DNA of 64,000 nt. Origin: Xanthobacteraceae bacterium (lineage in GTDB: Bacteria; Pseudomonadota; Alphaproteobacteria; Rhizobiales; Xanthobacteraceae). How positions within the stretch are numbered: position 1 is the first letter of the stretch; every line of letters starts with the position of its first letter. Where the stretch lies: the NCBI GenBank assembly GCA_019752575.1, contig JAIELW010000007.1:124001-188000 (forward strand). The letters are read 5' to 3'. Below are positions 1-8,923 of this stretch, one piece after another. The position numbers and the translations under genes are program-made. The notes under the pieces were generated by a model that saw only the letters and a program-made list of their open reading frames with translations, made no database searches and was not told the DNA's origin.

Positions 1-956
1 CCTTCGCGAATCGCGACCGGCGTGAGCGCGAGGCGCGCAGTGACATCGCCGATGGCGTAGATCGAAGGCACATTCGTGCGCGAGGTTTCGTCGACCGCGA
101 TTGCGCCATCGGCACTCAGCTTCACGCCGGCGGCTTCGAGACCCATGTTCTTCGTATTCGGCGCACGGCCGACCGCGAGCATTACCTGATCGGCCTCGAT
201 CGCTGCACCGTCGGAGAGAAACGCGCAGCGATGTGTCTTGTGATCCTCGATCTTCCGGATCGTGTCGTTCAGGCGCATATCGATGCCGCGCGCGACCATC
301 TCGCTGCGCACATGCGTGCGCAGATCGTCGTCGAAGCCGCGCAGGATTTCATCGCCGCGATGGACGAGCGTCACCTTGCAGCCGAGTGCCTCGAACAAAC
401 AGGCAAACTCGACCGCGATATAGCCCCCGCCCTGAATCACGATCCGGCGCGGAAGCGCTTCGAGATGAAACGCCTCGTTGGAGGTGATCGCGAGCTCCTT
501 GCCGGGAATGTCGAGCAAGGACGGATGCCCGCCGGTCGCAACCAGGATGTATTTTGCGCGCACGCGCGCGCCGGTTTTGAGCACGCGGACCGTATGTGCG
601 TCTTCAAGCGCCACGCGCGCGTCGACGATCCCCGCACCTGCGCCGCCGAGATTTTTCCGATACGCGGCTTCCAGCCGTTCGATTTCCTTGTCTTTGTTTG
701 CGATCAGCGTGGGCCAGTCGAACTTCGCGCCCTCGACGGTCCAGCCGAAGCCTACGGCATCCTCGAATTCGTGTGCGAAGCGGCTCGCGTAGACGAGCAA
801 TTTCTTCGGTACACAGCCACGGATCACGCAGGTGCCGCCCATGCGATATTCCTCGGCGATGGCCACCCGCGCGCCATGGGTCGCGGCGATCCGCGCAGCA
901 CGCACGCCGCCCGAGCCGCCGCCGATCACGAACAGATCGAGGTCAAATTCCGCCAA
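1..956 (-). CDS. gor: Glutathione-disulfide reductase, 3' end outside window
   Basis: Reduces GSSG to GSH with NADPH in the cytoplasm. Seen: an N-terminal dinucleotide motif IGGGSGG (about residues 11-17) and the redox-active pair in CVIRGCVPKK (Cys43 and Cys48), the signature of the glutathione reductase branch of the pyridine nucleotide-disulfide oxidoreductases. A second nucleotide-binding stretch (IQGGGYIAVEFA) and the FAD-site region ending AIGDVTARLALTPVA follow. About 317 of the roughly 460 residues usual for the family are present; the dimerisation domain lies beyond position 1. The start is TTG, chosen because a GGGAG ribosome site lies about 10 bases upstream and the N-terminus then matches family length. 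It lies downstream of the DUF2059 gene but behind a strong terminator, so it probably has its own promoter. Confidence 0.95.
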   Translation of the reverse strand, partial: MAEFDLDLFVIGGGSGGVRAARIAATHGARVAIAEEYRMGGTCVIRGCVPKKLLVYASRFAHEFEDAVGFGWTVEGAKFDWPTLIANKDKEIERLEAAYRKNLGGAGAGIVDARVALEDAHTVRVLKTGARVRAKYILVATGGHPSLLDIPGKELAITSNEAFHLEALPRRIVIQGGGYIAVEFACLFEALGCKVTLVHRGDEILRGFDDDLRTHVRSEMVARGIDMRLNDTIRKIEDHKTHRCAFLSDGAAIEADQVMLAVGRAPNTKNMGLEAAGVKLSADGAIAVDETSRTNVPSIYAIGDVTARLALTPVAIRE

Positions 957-996
957 GGTCAGATCGCTCCCGCAGGTGACGTGGTCTTGTAGCGAC

Positions 997-1029
997 AAAA
1001 AAAGCCGGGCGGAACAGCGTCCGCCCGGC
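997..1029 (-). terminator. Rho-independent terminator after the DUF2059 gene
   Basis: A perfect 10-bp stem (GCCGGGCGGA at 1004-1013 paired with TCCGCCCGGC at 1020-1029), a 6-base loop and, read on the minus strand, a run of seven T from the A-run at 997-1003. It lies 28 bases after the DUF2059 stop and separates that gene from gor. Confidence 0.9.
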
Positions 1030-1056
1030 CCGAATTCACGAGAACGTCCGTGCAGC

Positions 1057-1563
1057 CTAGATGGTATGGCCCTTCTTCTTCATCTCCGACTTCAGGCGCT
1101 CGGTGAGCTGCTGGAGGAGCTTGCCGCTCCACTCCTGCACTTTGCCGTAGGAGTCGCGGCCGATCTCGGCGCCGGAAGTAATCAGCTTCTTGCCGGTCGG
1201 CGAATTGTAGAAAGCGATGAGGTCGTTCAGTTCGGCCTCGGTGAATTTCGTTGCGTAGGTCTGCGCGATGATGCCGGCGATCTCTTCCTTGCGCTTGTCG
1301 AATTCCGGGATGAGATCCTGCAGCACGCCCGCGATCTCCTTCGAGAGGTCGGGGTTTTGCTGGATGTAGGTGCCGTAAACCTGATTGAAGACCGTCGGCA
1401 CGGCGGCTTCGAATACGCGCGACGCGGCCGAAATCTCGACGACCTGACGCGCGAGCTTTACCTGCGCGGCGGTCGGGGCCTGCGCCTGTGCAGCCGCGGC
1501 GAAACCGAACAGGGCAACGAGGATTGCGCCCGCCCTTACGGCGCGGATTGCCAAAGTAACCAT
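1057..1563 (-). CDS. DUF2059 domain secreted protein
   Basis: A 168-residue protein with a signal peptide (MVTLAIRAVRAG... to the AAAQAQA cleavage region near residue 28), so probably periplasmic. The rest is helical and matches the DUF2059 family pattern, including FTEAELNDLIAFYNSPTG about residues 111-128. No enzymatic motif is visible and the function of DUF2059 proteins is not established. The start is supported by GGAAGGAG upstream. A much longer in-frame reading extends over rpiA on the same strand but is a shadow. It sits 23 bases after rpiA in the same direction and probably shares its transcript. Confidence 0.85.
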   Translation of the reverse strand: MVTLAIRAVRAGAILVALFGFAAAAQAQAPTAAQVKLARQVVEISAASRVFEAAVPTVFNQVYGTYIQQNPDLSKEIAGVLQDLIPEFDKRKEEIAGIIAQTYATKFTEAELNDLIAFYNSPTGKKLITSGAEIGRDSYGKVQEWSGKLLQQLTERLKSEMKKKGHTI

Positions 1564-1586
1564 CTCAAACTCCTTCCCGTGAATTC

Positions 1587-2285
1587 TTAGGGCCGTTCTA
1601 TGACACGGATACCCTCGCTGTCTGCGAGGATGGCCCTTGTCGCCAGCCCGATGAACAGGCCGTGTTCCACGACGCCGGGCACTTGCGCAAGTCCCCTTGC
1701 GAGCGCCGCAGCATCGGGGATTCGGCCGAAATGCGCGTCCAGGATCACGTGTCCCTGATCCGTGACGAAAACATGGCCGTCCGCCTTTTTGCGTAGTTTC
1801 ATGTCGCCGCGGCAGCCGGCGGCGGCAGAAACCTCGACAATCGCCCGCCGTGTGGCCTCCAGGCCGAAATCCACGACCTCGATCGGCAGCGGGAAGCGGC
1901 CGAGCACCGGGACCGCCTTGCTCTCGTCCGCGACCACGATCATTTCCCGCGAGGCGCTGGCGACGATTTTTTCGCGAAGCAACGCCCCGCCGCCTCCTTT
2001 TATTAGGCTTAACGCCGGATCGAGTTCGTCCGCGCCATCGATCGTGAGATCGAGCTCCGGCGTCTCGTCGAGCGTCGTCAGCGGGATACCGAGACCTTCG
2101 GCCTGCTTCCGTGTCGCTTCCGAGGTCGGCACACAGACGATTTGCAAACCGCCCCGCATCTTCCCGGCGAGTAAATCGACGAAGTGCGCCGCAGTGGAGC
2201 CGGTGCCGAGCCCAAGCTTCATGCCGGGCTTCACATAGTCGAGCGCGCGGCGGGCGGATTCGCGCTTCAGCGCATCGGCATTCAT
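1587..2285 (-). CDS. rpiA: Ribose-5-phosphate isomerase A
   Basis: Interconverts ribose 5-phosphate and ribulose 5-phosphate in the non-oxidative pentose phosphate pathway. The 232-residue protein shows the RpiA hallmarks [11 protein letters not shown] (phosphate loop, about residues 25-35), TIDGADE (catalytic Asp region) and [11 protein letters not shown]. The start at 2285 ([10 protein letters not shown]) gives the usual family length; an upstream ATG at 2345 would add 20 residues into the intergenic gap shared with divergent gph and is less likely. Transcribed toward the DUF2059 gene. A role in supplying sugar phosphates next to gor (an NADPH user) is contextual only. Confidence 0.95.
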   Translation of the reverse strand: MNADALKRESARRALDYVKPGMKLGLGTGSTAAHFVDLLAGKMRGGLQIVCVPTSEATRKQAEGLGIPLTTLDETPELDLTIDGADELDPALSLIKGGGGALLREKIVASASREMIVVADESKAVPVLGRFPLPIEVVDFGLEATRRAIVEVSAAAGCRGDMKLRKKADGHVFVTDQGHVILDAHFGRIPDAAALARGLAQVPGVVEHGLFIGLATRAILADSEGIRVIERP

Positions 2286-2374
2286 CGGAAGTCTCGTCTC
2301 GCGGAAAGTGCCGGTTTGTAGCACGCGTAGCGCGGCACTCGCCACTGGCTCCGCTTTGCGCTACCCAGTTTTCC

Positions 2375-3055
2375 ATGCGCCCCACTGTAGTGTTCGATCT
2401 CGATGGCACGCTCGTCGATACCGCCCCCGATCTTTTGCGGGCGCTCGACTTCGCGCTCGAAAAAGAGGGCCTTAATCCGCCCGAGGATCACGAAGCGCGG
2501 AATTTCATCGGCGGTGGCGCGCGGGCGATGATCGAGCGAGCGCTCGCGCATACGCAAGTGAAATTCGGAACGGAAAAAGTCGATGCGATGTTCCGGCAAT
2601 TCCTGATCCATTATGAGGATCACATTGCCGATCACTCGCGGCCCTTCCCCGGCCTCGAACAGGCGCTGGCAAAGCTCGCCAAGGAAGGCGCGCTGCTCGC
2701 GGTCTGCACGAATAAGCATGAGCGCTATGCGGTGAAGCTTCTGCGTGCGCTCAACCTTGCGGACCGTTTCGCCTATATCGCCGGCGGCGACAGCTTCGAA
2801 TTCAAAAAACCCGATCCGCGCCACCTTACCGAAGCGATCGAGCGCGCGGGCGGCAGCCCTGAGCGCGCGGTGCTCGTGGGCGATTCCGAAACCGACGTCA
2901 TCACCGCGAAAGCCGCCGAGATTCCGGTGATCGCGGTCTCGTTCGGATACACGGACATTCCGCCGGCAGCACTCGGCGCCGATCGCCTGATCCATAAATA
3001 TGAAGATCTGCCCGCGGCGGTGATGGATTTGCTGGCCAGACAGCGCCTTGCTTGA
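2375..3055 (+). CDS. gph: Phosphoglycolate phosphatase (HAD superfamily)
   Basis: Dephosphorylates 2-phosphoglycolate, from DNA repair or Rubisco side reactions. 226 residues with HAD motif I DLDGTLVDT (residues 8-16, nucleophile Asp8), motif II in AVCTNK, a motif III lysine around EFKKPDP and motif IV GDSETD. The helical cap domain lies between motifs I and II (about residues 18-80). Size and the DLDGTL(V/I)DT form fit Gph, although relaxed-specificity HAD phosphatases look alike. Divergent from rpiA with an 89-base gap that must carry both promoters. Confidence 0.88.
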   Translation: MRPTVVFDLDGTLVDTAPDLLRALDFALEKEGLNPPEDHEARNFIGGGARAMIERALAHTQVKFGTEKVDAMFRQFLIHYEDHIADHSRPFPGLEQALAKLAKEGALLAVCTNKHERYAVKLLRALNLADRFAYIAGGDSFEFKKPDPRHLTEAIERAGGSPERAVLVGDSETDVITAKAAEIPVIAVSFGYTDIPPAALGADRLIHKYEDLPAAVMDLLARQRLA

Positions 3056-3092
3056 CACGCTTGCGTCGCGTTCCTTACATCGCGGCCAAGGC

Positions 3093-3167
3093 GGGCGCGT
3101 AGCTCAGTGGTAGAGCACTCCCTTCACACGGGAGGGGTCACAGGTTCAATCCCTGTCGCGCCCACCA
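3093..3167 (+). tRNA. tRNA-Val (anticodon CAC)
   Basis: A complete cloverleaf: acceptor GGGCGCG/CGCGCCC, D arm GCTC...GAGC, anticodon stem CTCCC/GGGAG enclosing loop TTCACAC (anticodon CAC, codon GUG), T arm ACAGG/CCTGT with loop TTCAATC, and an encoded ACCA end. No integrase gene or repeated 3' fragment was found next to it, so it does not look like an occupied attachment site in this window. Confidence 0.96.
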
Positions 3168-3192
3168 TTTCTTCCCGTAGATTTGGAAGTTT

Positions 3193-4287
3193 TCAGCTCG
3201 CCTGCTTCTCGGTAACGCGCGAAAGCATCACCTGCAGCTTGCGCTGCGCGGACAGTTCCGAGAACAGAAGATAGGACTTCTCCGCTTCCTCGAGCGCCGT
3301 ACCGGCCAGACCGTGGTTCGAGAATCCTGCGGCGAGAATTGCGGAGGCAGCCGGCCAGCTTACCTTCGCGGCCTTGCACGCGACCAGGAGGCCGACGTGA
3401 TGATCGTCCTGCAGAAGGCCCGCGATGAAATCCGCGGGGGTCGTGGAGAACAGCGCGAGCGTAGCCGTGACCTCATCGAACTTCTTTTGCTGTGCGAAGC
3501 CTACGAGAACGCGCTCGTTGAGTTTTCCTTCGCGGTTCAAGCGCTTCACGATGTTTTCGGCAGCGGCAAGATCGCGATAGCCGAACGCACCGAGGCCCAA
3601 TTCCTCGGCGACGCTCATCATCGCCTCTTGTATCTGCTGCTGCTTCTCGGGATCGGCGGCGGCAAGCAGCCGCGAGCGCACCAGATGGGTCGCGCGCATG
3701 AGCAACTGCTTCAGGAGCGAGAGCGGAATATCGATGCGCAGGCCGAGGTTTTCGGAGAGTTCGTCGTCGCCTTCCGCGCGGCTCACGATCGTCTGGTAGC
3801 CGTCCTGCGAGAAGCGCGCGCCGGAATTGCGCGCAAGCTTGCCGACGACGCGGCGGTCGCCGCGCTGGATCAGAATGTCGGTGATCGCTTCAGAGAGCTG
3901 CACACGGATTGCGATCGCAAGCAGATGCGTCTGGCTCTTCGATTTCGCGATCTCGATGAGGTCGTTTTCGGCGATGCGGTCGGACTGTGCGAGCACCGGA
4001 CCCGCAACCGCGATATTGTCGTCGTTCGCCAAGAGCGAGATCATGTTCTTCGGCGCGTTCTTGACCGGCGCGAATTTGAGGCTGATCTGCGAGAGCACGC
4101 GCTCTTCGATGCGATGCGCGAGATGCACGAGGATATCGTCGAACACGCCGACCTGCGTTTCGTTAAGCCGGTTCGCATCGGTTAGGAAAAGATCGGTAAT
4201 GCGGCGAAGCATATCGACGCGCCGCTCCGGTGCGCCGCTTTGCAGAGCGTCCTCCAGCTCCGACATCAATGCGAGGGTAAATTTCAT
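3193..4287 (-). CDS. DUF2336 domain protein
   Basis: A 364-residue, mostly helical soluble protein. Its repeated helical pattern, the early LRRITDLFLTDA (about residues 27-38) and the long C-terminal block match the alphaproteobacterial DUF2336 family. No signal peptide, membrane segment or catalytic motif is visible. The family's biochemical role is not established; the helical repeats suggest a binding scaffold, which is inference. The gene stands alone, with 25 bases to the tRNA on its 3' side. The start ATG gives a compact N-terminus. Confidence 0.75.
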   Translation of the reverse strand: MKFTLALMSELEDALQSGAPERRVDMLRRITDLFLTDANRLNETQVGVFDDILVHLAHRIEERVLSQISLKFAPVKNAPKNMISLLANDDNIAVAGPVLAQSDRIAENDLIEIAKSKSQTHLLAIAIRVQLSEAITDILIQRGDRRVVGKLARNSGARFSQDGYQTIVSRAEGDDELSENLGLRIDIPLSLLKQLLMRATHLVRSRLLAAADPEKQQQIQEAMMSVAEELGLGAFGYRDLAAAENIVKRLNREGKLNERVLVGFAQQKKFDEVTATLALFSTTPADFIAGLLQDDHHVGLLVACKAAKVSWPAASAILAAGFSNHGLAGTALEEAEKSYLLFSELSAQRKLQVMLSRVTEKQAS

Positions 4288-4391
4288 GTAGCGGCAATAG
4301 CAGGCAGGCCGCTAACAAGCGTTTAAATAGTACGGTTACTGGCGCAGCCGGAAAGCGAAAACTTGCGCCGCAAATTTGCTGAAAATTTTAG

Positions 4392-5348
4392 CTACTTCGC
4401 GACCGGCGGCGTGCCATGCGTGTGGAAACTTTCGATCGTCTTCAAGCCCCACGCTTGCCCCTTTTTCCGCTCGTCTTCGGTCCAGGTGACCGCCTTCCAG
4501 TCCGGATCGATGATCAGACGCGCGCCGGCATTCGCGACTTCGACGCGATTTCCCGCAGGCTCATAGACATAAAGAAAAAACGTCTGCTGGATCGCATGCT
4601 TGTGCGGACCGGTTTCGATGAAGACGCCATTCTCGAGAAAAATATCCGCCGCGCGCAGCACGTACTCGCGCTGGTCGACCGCATAGGTAATGTGGTGGAA
4701 GCGCCCGCGCTCTTTCGTGTGATCGCGCGTATAGGCGACGTCGTAGCTCTTGTTGTTCACCGTAAACCAGCAGCCGCCATAAGTGCCGTCGTTAAGCCGG
4801 ATTTCCTCGGTGACGCGGCTGCCGAGCGCGGCGGGCAGAAACTCGCGGATCTTGCCGACGTCCTGGGCCAGCAGATTAAAGTGATCGATGCGGCGCACGC
4901 CGACACCGCGGCCATGATAGCGCTGCGCCTGATTTTTCAGCGACGGCTTTTCCGCGGCAGACGCCTGATATTTTTTCGTGTCGAAATAGATTTCGAAGAC
5001 GTGGCCGTCCGGATCGTTGAAGCGATAAGACTTGCCGTGACCGAGGTCGCCGTCGGTCCAGCCGATGCCGCAATTCATCTTCTCGATCGCGGCTACGCGT
5101 CGTGCGAGACCCTGCTCGCTCGACGCGCGATAGCCGACATGAGCGATGCCCGTCGTCTTCGAAGCGGTCAGCTTCAGCGAATGAAATTCGTAGTCGTCGT
5201 AGGCGCGCAGATAGACGCTGTCGCCTTCGCGGCCGCTTTCGGTCAGGCCAAGAATGTTCACGAAGAAGTCGAGGCTCTCCTGCGGCTTGTTGGTGAGCAA
5301 CTCGATGTGGCCGAGATGCGCGATGTCGAAGCAAGGCTCGTTGTTCAT
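4392..5348 (-). CDS. VOC-family type I extradiol dioxygenase-like protein
   Basis: A 318-residue two-domain vicinal-oxygen-chelate protein. The C-terminal half has the extradiol signature around residues 247-275 (PHKHAIQQ...YVYEPAGNRVE). Candidate Fe(II) ligands are His156 (RIDHFN), His218/219 (FHHITYA) and Glu270, spaced as in BphC-type enzymes. It probably opens a catecholic ring by meta cleavage with O2. It is the last gene of an operon encoding GalB-, GalC- and GalD-like lower-pathway enzymes, so the substrate may be a gallate- or protocatechuate-like acid. Known gallate and protocatechuate 4,5-dioxygenases are type II, so this is a non-orthologous candidate; the substrate is unproven. 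It starts 9 bases after the aldolase stop. Confidence 0.82.
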   Translation of the reverse strand: MNNEPCFDIAHLGHIELLTNKPQESLDFFVNILGLTESGREGDSVYLRAYDDYEFHSLKLTASKTTGIAHVGYRASSEQGLARRVAAIEKMNCGIGWTDGDLGHGKSYRFNDPDGHVFEIYFDTKKYQASAAEKPSLKNQAQRYHGRGVGVRRIDHFNLLAQDVGKIREFLPAALGSRVTEEIRLNDGTYGGCWFTVNNKSYDVAYTRDHTKERGRFHHITYAVDQREYVLRAADIFLENGVFIETGPHKHAIQQTFFLYVYEPAGNRVEVANAGARLIIDPDWKAVTWTEDERKKGQAWGLKTIESFHTHGTPPVAK

Positions 5349-5357
5349 TCTTATCTC

Positions 5358-6062
5358 TCACTTCTTCAGGTCGTCGAGGCTGTCGATATATTTTAAGCCC
5401 GCCTTCTCCAACCCTTCGCGCATCTTGTACATGTCGAGGCCGAGCTCGCCCTTGCCGAGACGCGACCGCTTCTCGTCTTCGTTGGAAAGACGCGTCTGCG
5501 CGGCCTCGAGCACCTTGTCGGCGTCGGCACGCGGCACGAAGACGACGCCGTCTTCGTCGGCGACGACGACATCGCCGGGATTGACCGCCGCACCCGCGCA
5601 TACGACCGGGATATTCACCGCGCCTAGCGTCGCCTTCACCGTGCCTTTGGCGGAGATCGCGCGCGACCAGACCGGGAATTTCATTTCTCGGATCGGCCGC
5701 ACGTCGCGGCAGCCGGCGTCGATGATAAGACCGGAAACGCCGCGCGCCTTGAGCGAGGTCGCGAGCAACTCTCCGAACATGCCGTCTTCGTTGTCGGCCG
5801 TGCAGGCCACCACCATCATGTCGCCGGGCTGGCACTGTTCGGCGGCGACATGGATCATCCAGTTGTCGCCGGGCTGCGCGAGCACGGTGATTGCCGAGCC
5901 CGAAGCTTCGGCGCCTTGCCAGACCGGGCGCATGTAATTTTTCGCAAGGCCGATGCGTCCCATCGCTTCGTGAACGGTCGAGACGCCGAGCTTGCCGAGC
6001 GCTTCGACGATGGTTTTAGAAGCGCGCTCTACTTTACGAACGACTACGGGCTGAAAACTCAC
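5358..6062 (-). CDS. galC: 4-carboxy-4-hydroxy-2-oxoadipate aldolase (RraA/HMG aldolase family)
   Basis: Cleaves 4-carboxy-4-hydroxy-2-oxoadipate to pyruvate and oxaloacetate, the last step of the protocatechuate 4,5/gallate route. 234 residues in the RraA fold; GELLA at residues 97-101 and the metal/substrate Arg119-Asp120 in DAGCRD are present, as in GalC/LigK. The start is GTG at 6062, overlapping the stop of galB by the tetranucleotide GTGA (translational coupling); a longer upstream reading is only galB in another frame. Other RraA-type proteins are oxaloacetate decarboxylases or RNase E regulators, but the gene company favours the aldolase. Confidence 0.88.
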   Translation of the reverse strand: MSFQPVVVRKVERASKTIVEALGKLGVSTVHEAMGRIGLAKNYMRPVWQGAEASGSAITVLAQPGDNWMIHVAAEQCQPGDMMVVACTADNEDGMFGELLATSLKARGVSGLIIDAGCRDVRPIREMKFPVWSRAISAKGTVKATLGAVNIPVVCAGAAVNPGDVVVADEDGVVFVPRADADKVLEAAQTRLSNEDEKRSRLGKGELGLDMYKMREGLEKAGLKYIDSLDDLKK

Positions 6063-6781
6063 GCGAGCGTCTCCACCACATCGGGGAACAGGCGCTGATA
6101 GGCCTCGCCATAGGTCATCGGCTTTCCGGAATTCCTGCCGCCCTGCATGCCGCGGTTCAGCGCGGCACGCGTGTAGTACTCCCAGAGATGTTTCTGCGCG
6201 GCGAGAACTTCGAACGCCTTTTTCTTCCGCTCCCAAACCGAGTCTATGTTCAGGATCACGTTCGGCTTGAAGTTACACATCTCCGGCTGGTGCGGCTCGA
6301 ACAGGAAAACGGGAGGCGCTGCGTAAGCGCGCGACGGATCGGGTTTGTGTCCGGCGGCTTGGGCTACGATGCGCGCTTCTTGTGCAAAGCGTGTCGCCTC
6401 CGGATGATCGACGTTGTACGGGTCTTCCAGCGAATGCGTCAGCACGAACGTCGGATTGAGTTCGCGGAACACGTCAATCGCGCGCTCCATCATCTTGTCA
6501 GTCGTGCGCAGCGGATAATCGCCGGCATCGAAATACTCGATTTCGGCGCCGAGAATTGCGGCGGCGCGCGTCGCTTCTTCCTTGCGCTGCGCTTTCACTT
6601 CTTCGAGCTTCACGCCCGCGTTCTTCCAGGCGAACTGGCTTTCGCCGCGCTCGCCGAAAGAAAGACAAAGGATTTTCATGCGATAACCTTTGTCGGCGTG
6701 AAGCGCGATCGCGCCGCCCGCGCGCCAGACGAAATCGCCGGGGTGGGCGGTCACGACAAGTCCGGTTTTTCCTGAAGCCAT
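6059..6781 (-). CDS. galB: 4-oxalomesaconate hydratase, PIG-L type
   Basis: 240 residues of the PIG-L/LmbE zinc-hydrolase fold. The metal motif reads AHPGD (residues 12-16), followed by FVWRAGGA, and NVDH (123-126) supplies the later His. This [12 protein letters not shown] form, with Gly in place of the usual second-position Asp, is typical of GalB, which hydrates the 4-carboxymuconate/oxalomesaconate intermediate rather than deacetylating a sugar. It lies between the tautomerase and aldolase genes, with GTGA coupling to the aldolase. A generic deacetylase is the alternative, but context and motif both favour GalB. Confidence 0.87.
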   Translation of the reverse strand: MASGKTGLVVTAHPGDFVWRAGGAIALHADKGYRMKILCLSFGERGESQFAWKNAGVKLEEVKAQRKEEATRAAAILGAEIEYFDAGDYPLRTTDKMMERAIDVFRELNPTFVLTHSLEDPYNVDHPEATRFAQEARIVAQAAGHKPDPSRAYAAPPVFLFEPHQPEMCNFKPNVILNIDSVWERKKKAFEVLAAQKHLWEYYTRAALNRGMQGGRNSGKPMTYGEAYQRLFPDVVETLA

Positions 6782-6793
6782 ATTGCTTTCCGT

Positions 6794-7903
6794 TCACTCC
6801 GCGGCCTGTCTCGGCGCCGGCGCCCGTGCGCCAACGCGGGCAAAAGTTTTTCCCTCGAACAATTTACGTGCGGTGCGCAAAAGTCCCGCGCGCTCGACGA
6901 TTGGCTTTTCCTTCGTGCCGCCAACAGTGATGTTCACGGTGAACTCGCCGGCGGGATGCTCGACGGACATCGACTTGTCGCGGCCTTCAGGCACTTTCGC
7001 GATGCCTTGCACAACCGAACCCGGCAGCACACAGGCCGTCGCAACCGTCACTGCCGCAAACACGCCAATTGAAGCGTGACATTCGTGCGGGATGAAGGAA
7101 CGCGTCGCGATGTGGCCACCCGTTTTCGGTGGCGCAATCAAAATCATCTTCGGCACGACTTTGTTCGTGACATCACCGAGATTCATGAACTTGCCTGCAG
7201 GGATGCGGATTTCCTCGATCCGCTTTTTCAGTTCGACATCCCTGTCGAGCTGATCGCGCGGCTCATAGCCGGTCTTGCCGACGTCGGAAGCGCGAAGCAC
7301 TACAACGGGCATGCCGTTATCGATCAGCGTGACATCAACGCCAGCGACTTTGTCTTTCACATTTCCCGTTGGCAGCAGCGAGCCGCAAACCGACCCTTCG
7401 GCGTCGAGAAAGTTGATGACGACGGGCGCTGCCGTACCCGGTACGCCGTCGATCTTTGCTTCGCCTTCGTAGTTCACAACACCGCCCGGCGTTTCGATCA
7501 CAAGCTCGGCCACCGTACCGGTGTTGATCGTCCGTACCTTCACCGCCGTTACGTCTTTCCTCGCTTCGATCAATCCGCGCTCGATAGCGAAGGGTGCCAC
7601 GCCCGCGAGGATGTTGCCGCAGTTCGGCGTGGTATCGACCATCGGCTTGTCGATGCCGACCTGACAGAAAAGGAAATCGATATCGCAGTCCTTATCTTTG
7701 GACTTGGAAACGACGGCGACCTTGCTGGTCAGCGGATGTGCGCCGCCGAGCCCGTCTACCTGGCGCGGATCGGGCGAACCCATCACCGACAAAAGAATGC
7801 GGTCGCGCTCGGCGACATCGGACGGCAGGTCGCTCGCGAGAAAATAGGCGCCCTTCGAGGTGCCGCCGCGAAACATCATGCAAGGAATGCCACGCTCAGC
7901 CAC
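6794..7903 (-). CDS. galD: 4-oxalomesaconate tautomerase (PrpF/LigU family)
   Basis: 369 residues of the PrpF (diaminopimelate epimerase-like) fold. It begins with ERGIPCMMFRGGTSKG (residues 3-18); Lys61 and Cys95 (TPNCGN) are the candidate proton-shuttling pair, in line with the Lys/Cys pair described for LigU. It moves the double bond of 4-oxalomesaconate before hydration by GalB. The GTG start at 7903 lies 8 bases inside the end of the upstream dehydrogenase gene, so translation is probably coupled. An ATG-initiated reading from 8020 is rejected because its first ~40 residues are an off-frame reading of that dehydrogenase. PrpF of the methylcitrate pathway is the alternative, but no methylcitrate genes are near. 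Confidence 0.86.
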   Translation of the reverse strand: MAERGIPCMMFRGGTSKGAYFLASDLPSDVAERDRILLSVMGSPDPRQVDGLGGAHPLTSKVAVVSKSKDKDCDIDFLFCQVGIDKPMVDTTPNCGNILAGVAPFAIERGLIEARKDVTAVKVRTINTGTVAELVIETPGGVVNYEGEAKIDGVPGTAAPVVINFLDAEGSVCGSLLPTGNVKDKVAGVDVTLIDNGMPVVVLRASDVGKTGYEPRDQLDRDVELKKRIEEIRIPAGKFMNLGDVTNKVVPKMILIAPPKTGGHIATRSFIPHECHASIGVFAAVTVATACVLPGSVVQGIAKVPEGRDKSMSVEHPAGEFTVNITVGGTKEKPIVERAGLLRTARKLFEGKTFARVGARAPAPRQAAE

Positions 7904-8726
7904 CGCGCTTCGCCCCCCGCGCCTGCGCGTTCGCGACCGCGAGCGCGAGCTCCGCGTCGAACCCGAACTCGGAAAGCATTTCGCCCGCTTCGCGCATTTC
8001 TTCGGAACGGCGGACGCCATGGGTGGCGACGCGCTCCTTCATGTCTTCGGCAAGCGCGTGCCAGTCGATCGAAGGAAACGTCTCTTGGAGCGAAGCGAAT
8101 ACGCTTTCCTTCACGCCGGCATGTTCGGAAGCTTTCGCGCAATCGACGAGGAGCGCCTCTAACCCTTTGATGATGATGCTCCTGCAGAGCTTGGTCGCCG
8201 AAGCGTGACCGATCTCCTTTGGAACCGGCTCGATGTTGAAGCCGAGCGCGTTCAGGCGTTCCGCGGTTTCTTCCGCGCGCACCCCGCCCGCGAGAATGGG
8301 AACCCGGATGCCCGGCTTCTTCACCGGTGCCATCACCGCGCCTTCGACGTAATCCGCTCCTGCTTTCGTGAGGTGCGCACTCGCGCGCTGCTTCGTGCCC
8401 GGCGCCGCCGAGTTGATATCGAAGAAAATCTGGCCGCGCTTCAAAAAGTCCGCGGCTTCTGCCGCAACTTTCTCCGCCGCAGCAGCGGTCACCGCCGAAA
8501 ATACGAGATGCGCGCCCTCACAGGCCGCTTTCGCATTTTCCCTGGCTGTCACATTGCGCTTGGAAGCCGCGCGCTCGTAGCCGGCACGCTTACTGCTATC
8601 TTCGCGCAGGATGTCGTAGGCCGAGAGCGCGAGCGCCGGGTTGCCGTGCAGGTCGTCGGCGAAGCGGCGGCCCACTTCGCCAAAACCGATCAGCGCAATG
8701 CGCAAGGTGTTATTGTCTGCACTCAT
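7896..8726 (-). CDS. NAD(P)-dependent dehydrogenase with DUF1932 C-terminal domain
   Basis: 276 residues. The N-terminal Rossmann fold shows IALIGFGEVGRRFA (about residues 10-23), and the C-terminal helical region matches DUF1932 of the 6-phosphogluconate/3-hydroxyisobutyrate dehydrogenase group, with the catalytic-lysine region ATKLCRSIIIKGLEALL. It is the first gene of the minus-strand operon. Its substrate is unknown; a hydroxy acid feeding the ring-cleavage pathway, or a side product of it, is inference. The start at 8726 (MSADNN) is preferred to 8777, which would add an unconserved Trp/Cys-rich stretch. The 197-base gap to the divergent L,D-transpeptidase gene should hold the operon promoter. 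Confidence 0.8.
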   Translation of the reverse strand: MSADNNTLRIALIGFGEVGRRFADDLHGNPALALSAYDILREDSSKRAGYERAASKRNVTARENAKAACEGAHLVFSAVTAAAAEKVAAEAADFLKRGQIFFDINSAAPGTKQRASAHLTKAGADYVEGAVMAPVKKPGIRVPILAGGVRAEETAERLNALGFNIEPVPKEIGHASATKLCRSIIIKGLEALLVDCAKASEHAGVKESVFASLQETFPSIDWHALAEDMKERVATHGVRRSEEMREAGEMLSEFGFDAELALAVANAQARGAKRGG

Positions 8727-8923
8727 GCAATACCATCCGCGATTGCCGCGGCAAGGCGCGGAATATCCGCCTGTCATCCGTTCGAAGCAATTGGATTATA
8801 GCGAGAATCCGTAGCCCACGTGCGGACCCTTGTTGCAGCGCGTGATGGAATTCGGCCCGCAAAACCTACGCTTGCACTGGCCGCCAATTTGTGGCGTTTG
8901 AAGAGCCGAACACGGAGGATGGC

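Noticed and set aside
1057-2409. A 450-codon minus-strand reading that joins the DUF2059 gene to a long N-terminal extension
   Set aside because: The extension lies over rpiA in another frame, is Arg-rich as GC-rich shadows are, and the true start at 1563 has a strong ribosome site and a signal peptide.
3093-3167. tRNA-Val as the attachment site of an integrated element
   Set aside because: No integrase, no duplicated tRNA end and no composition change next to it.
4416-5396. Plus-strand 326-codon reading opposite the dioxygenase gene
   Set aside because: Antisense shadow of a well-supported gene; no recognisable family or ribosome site.
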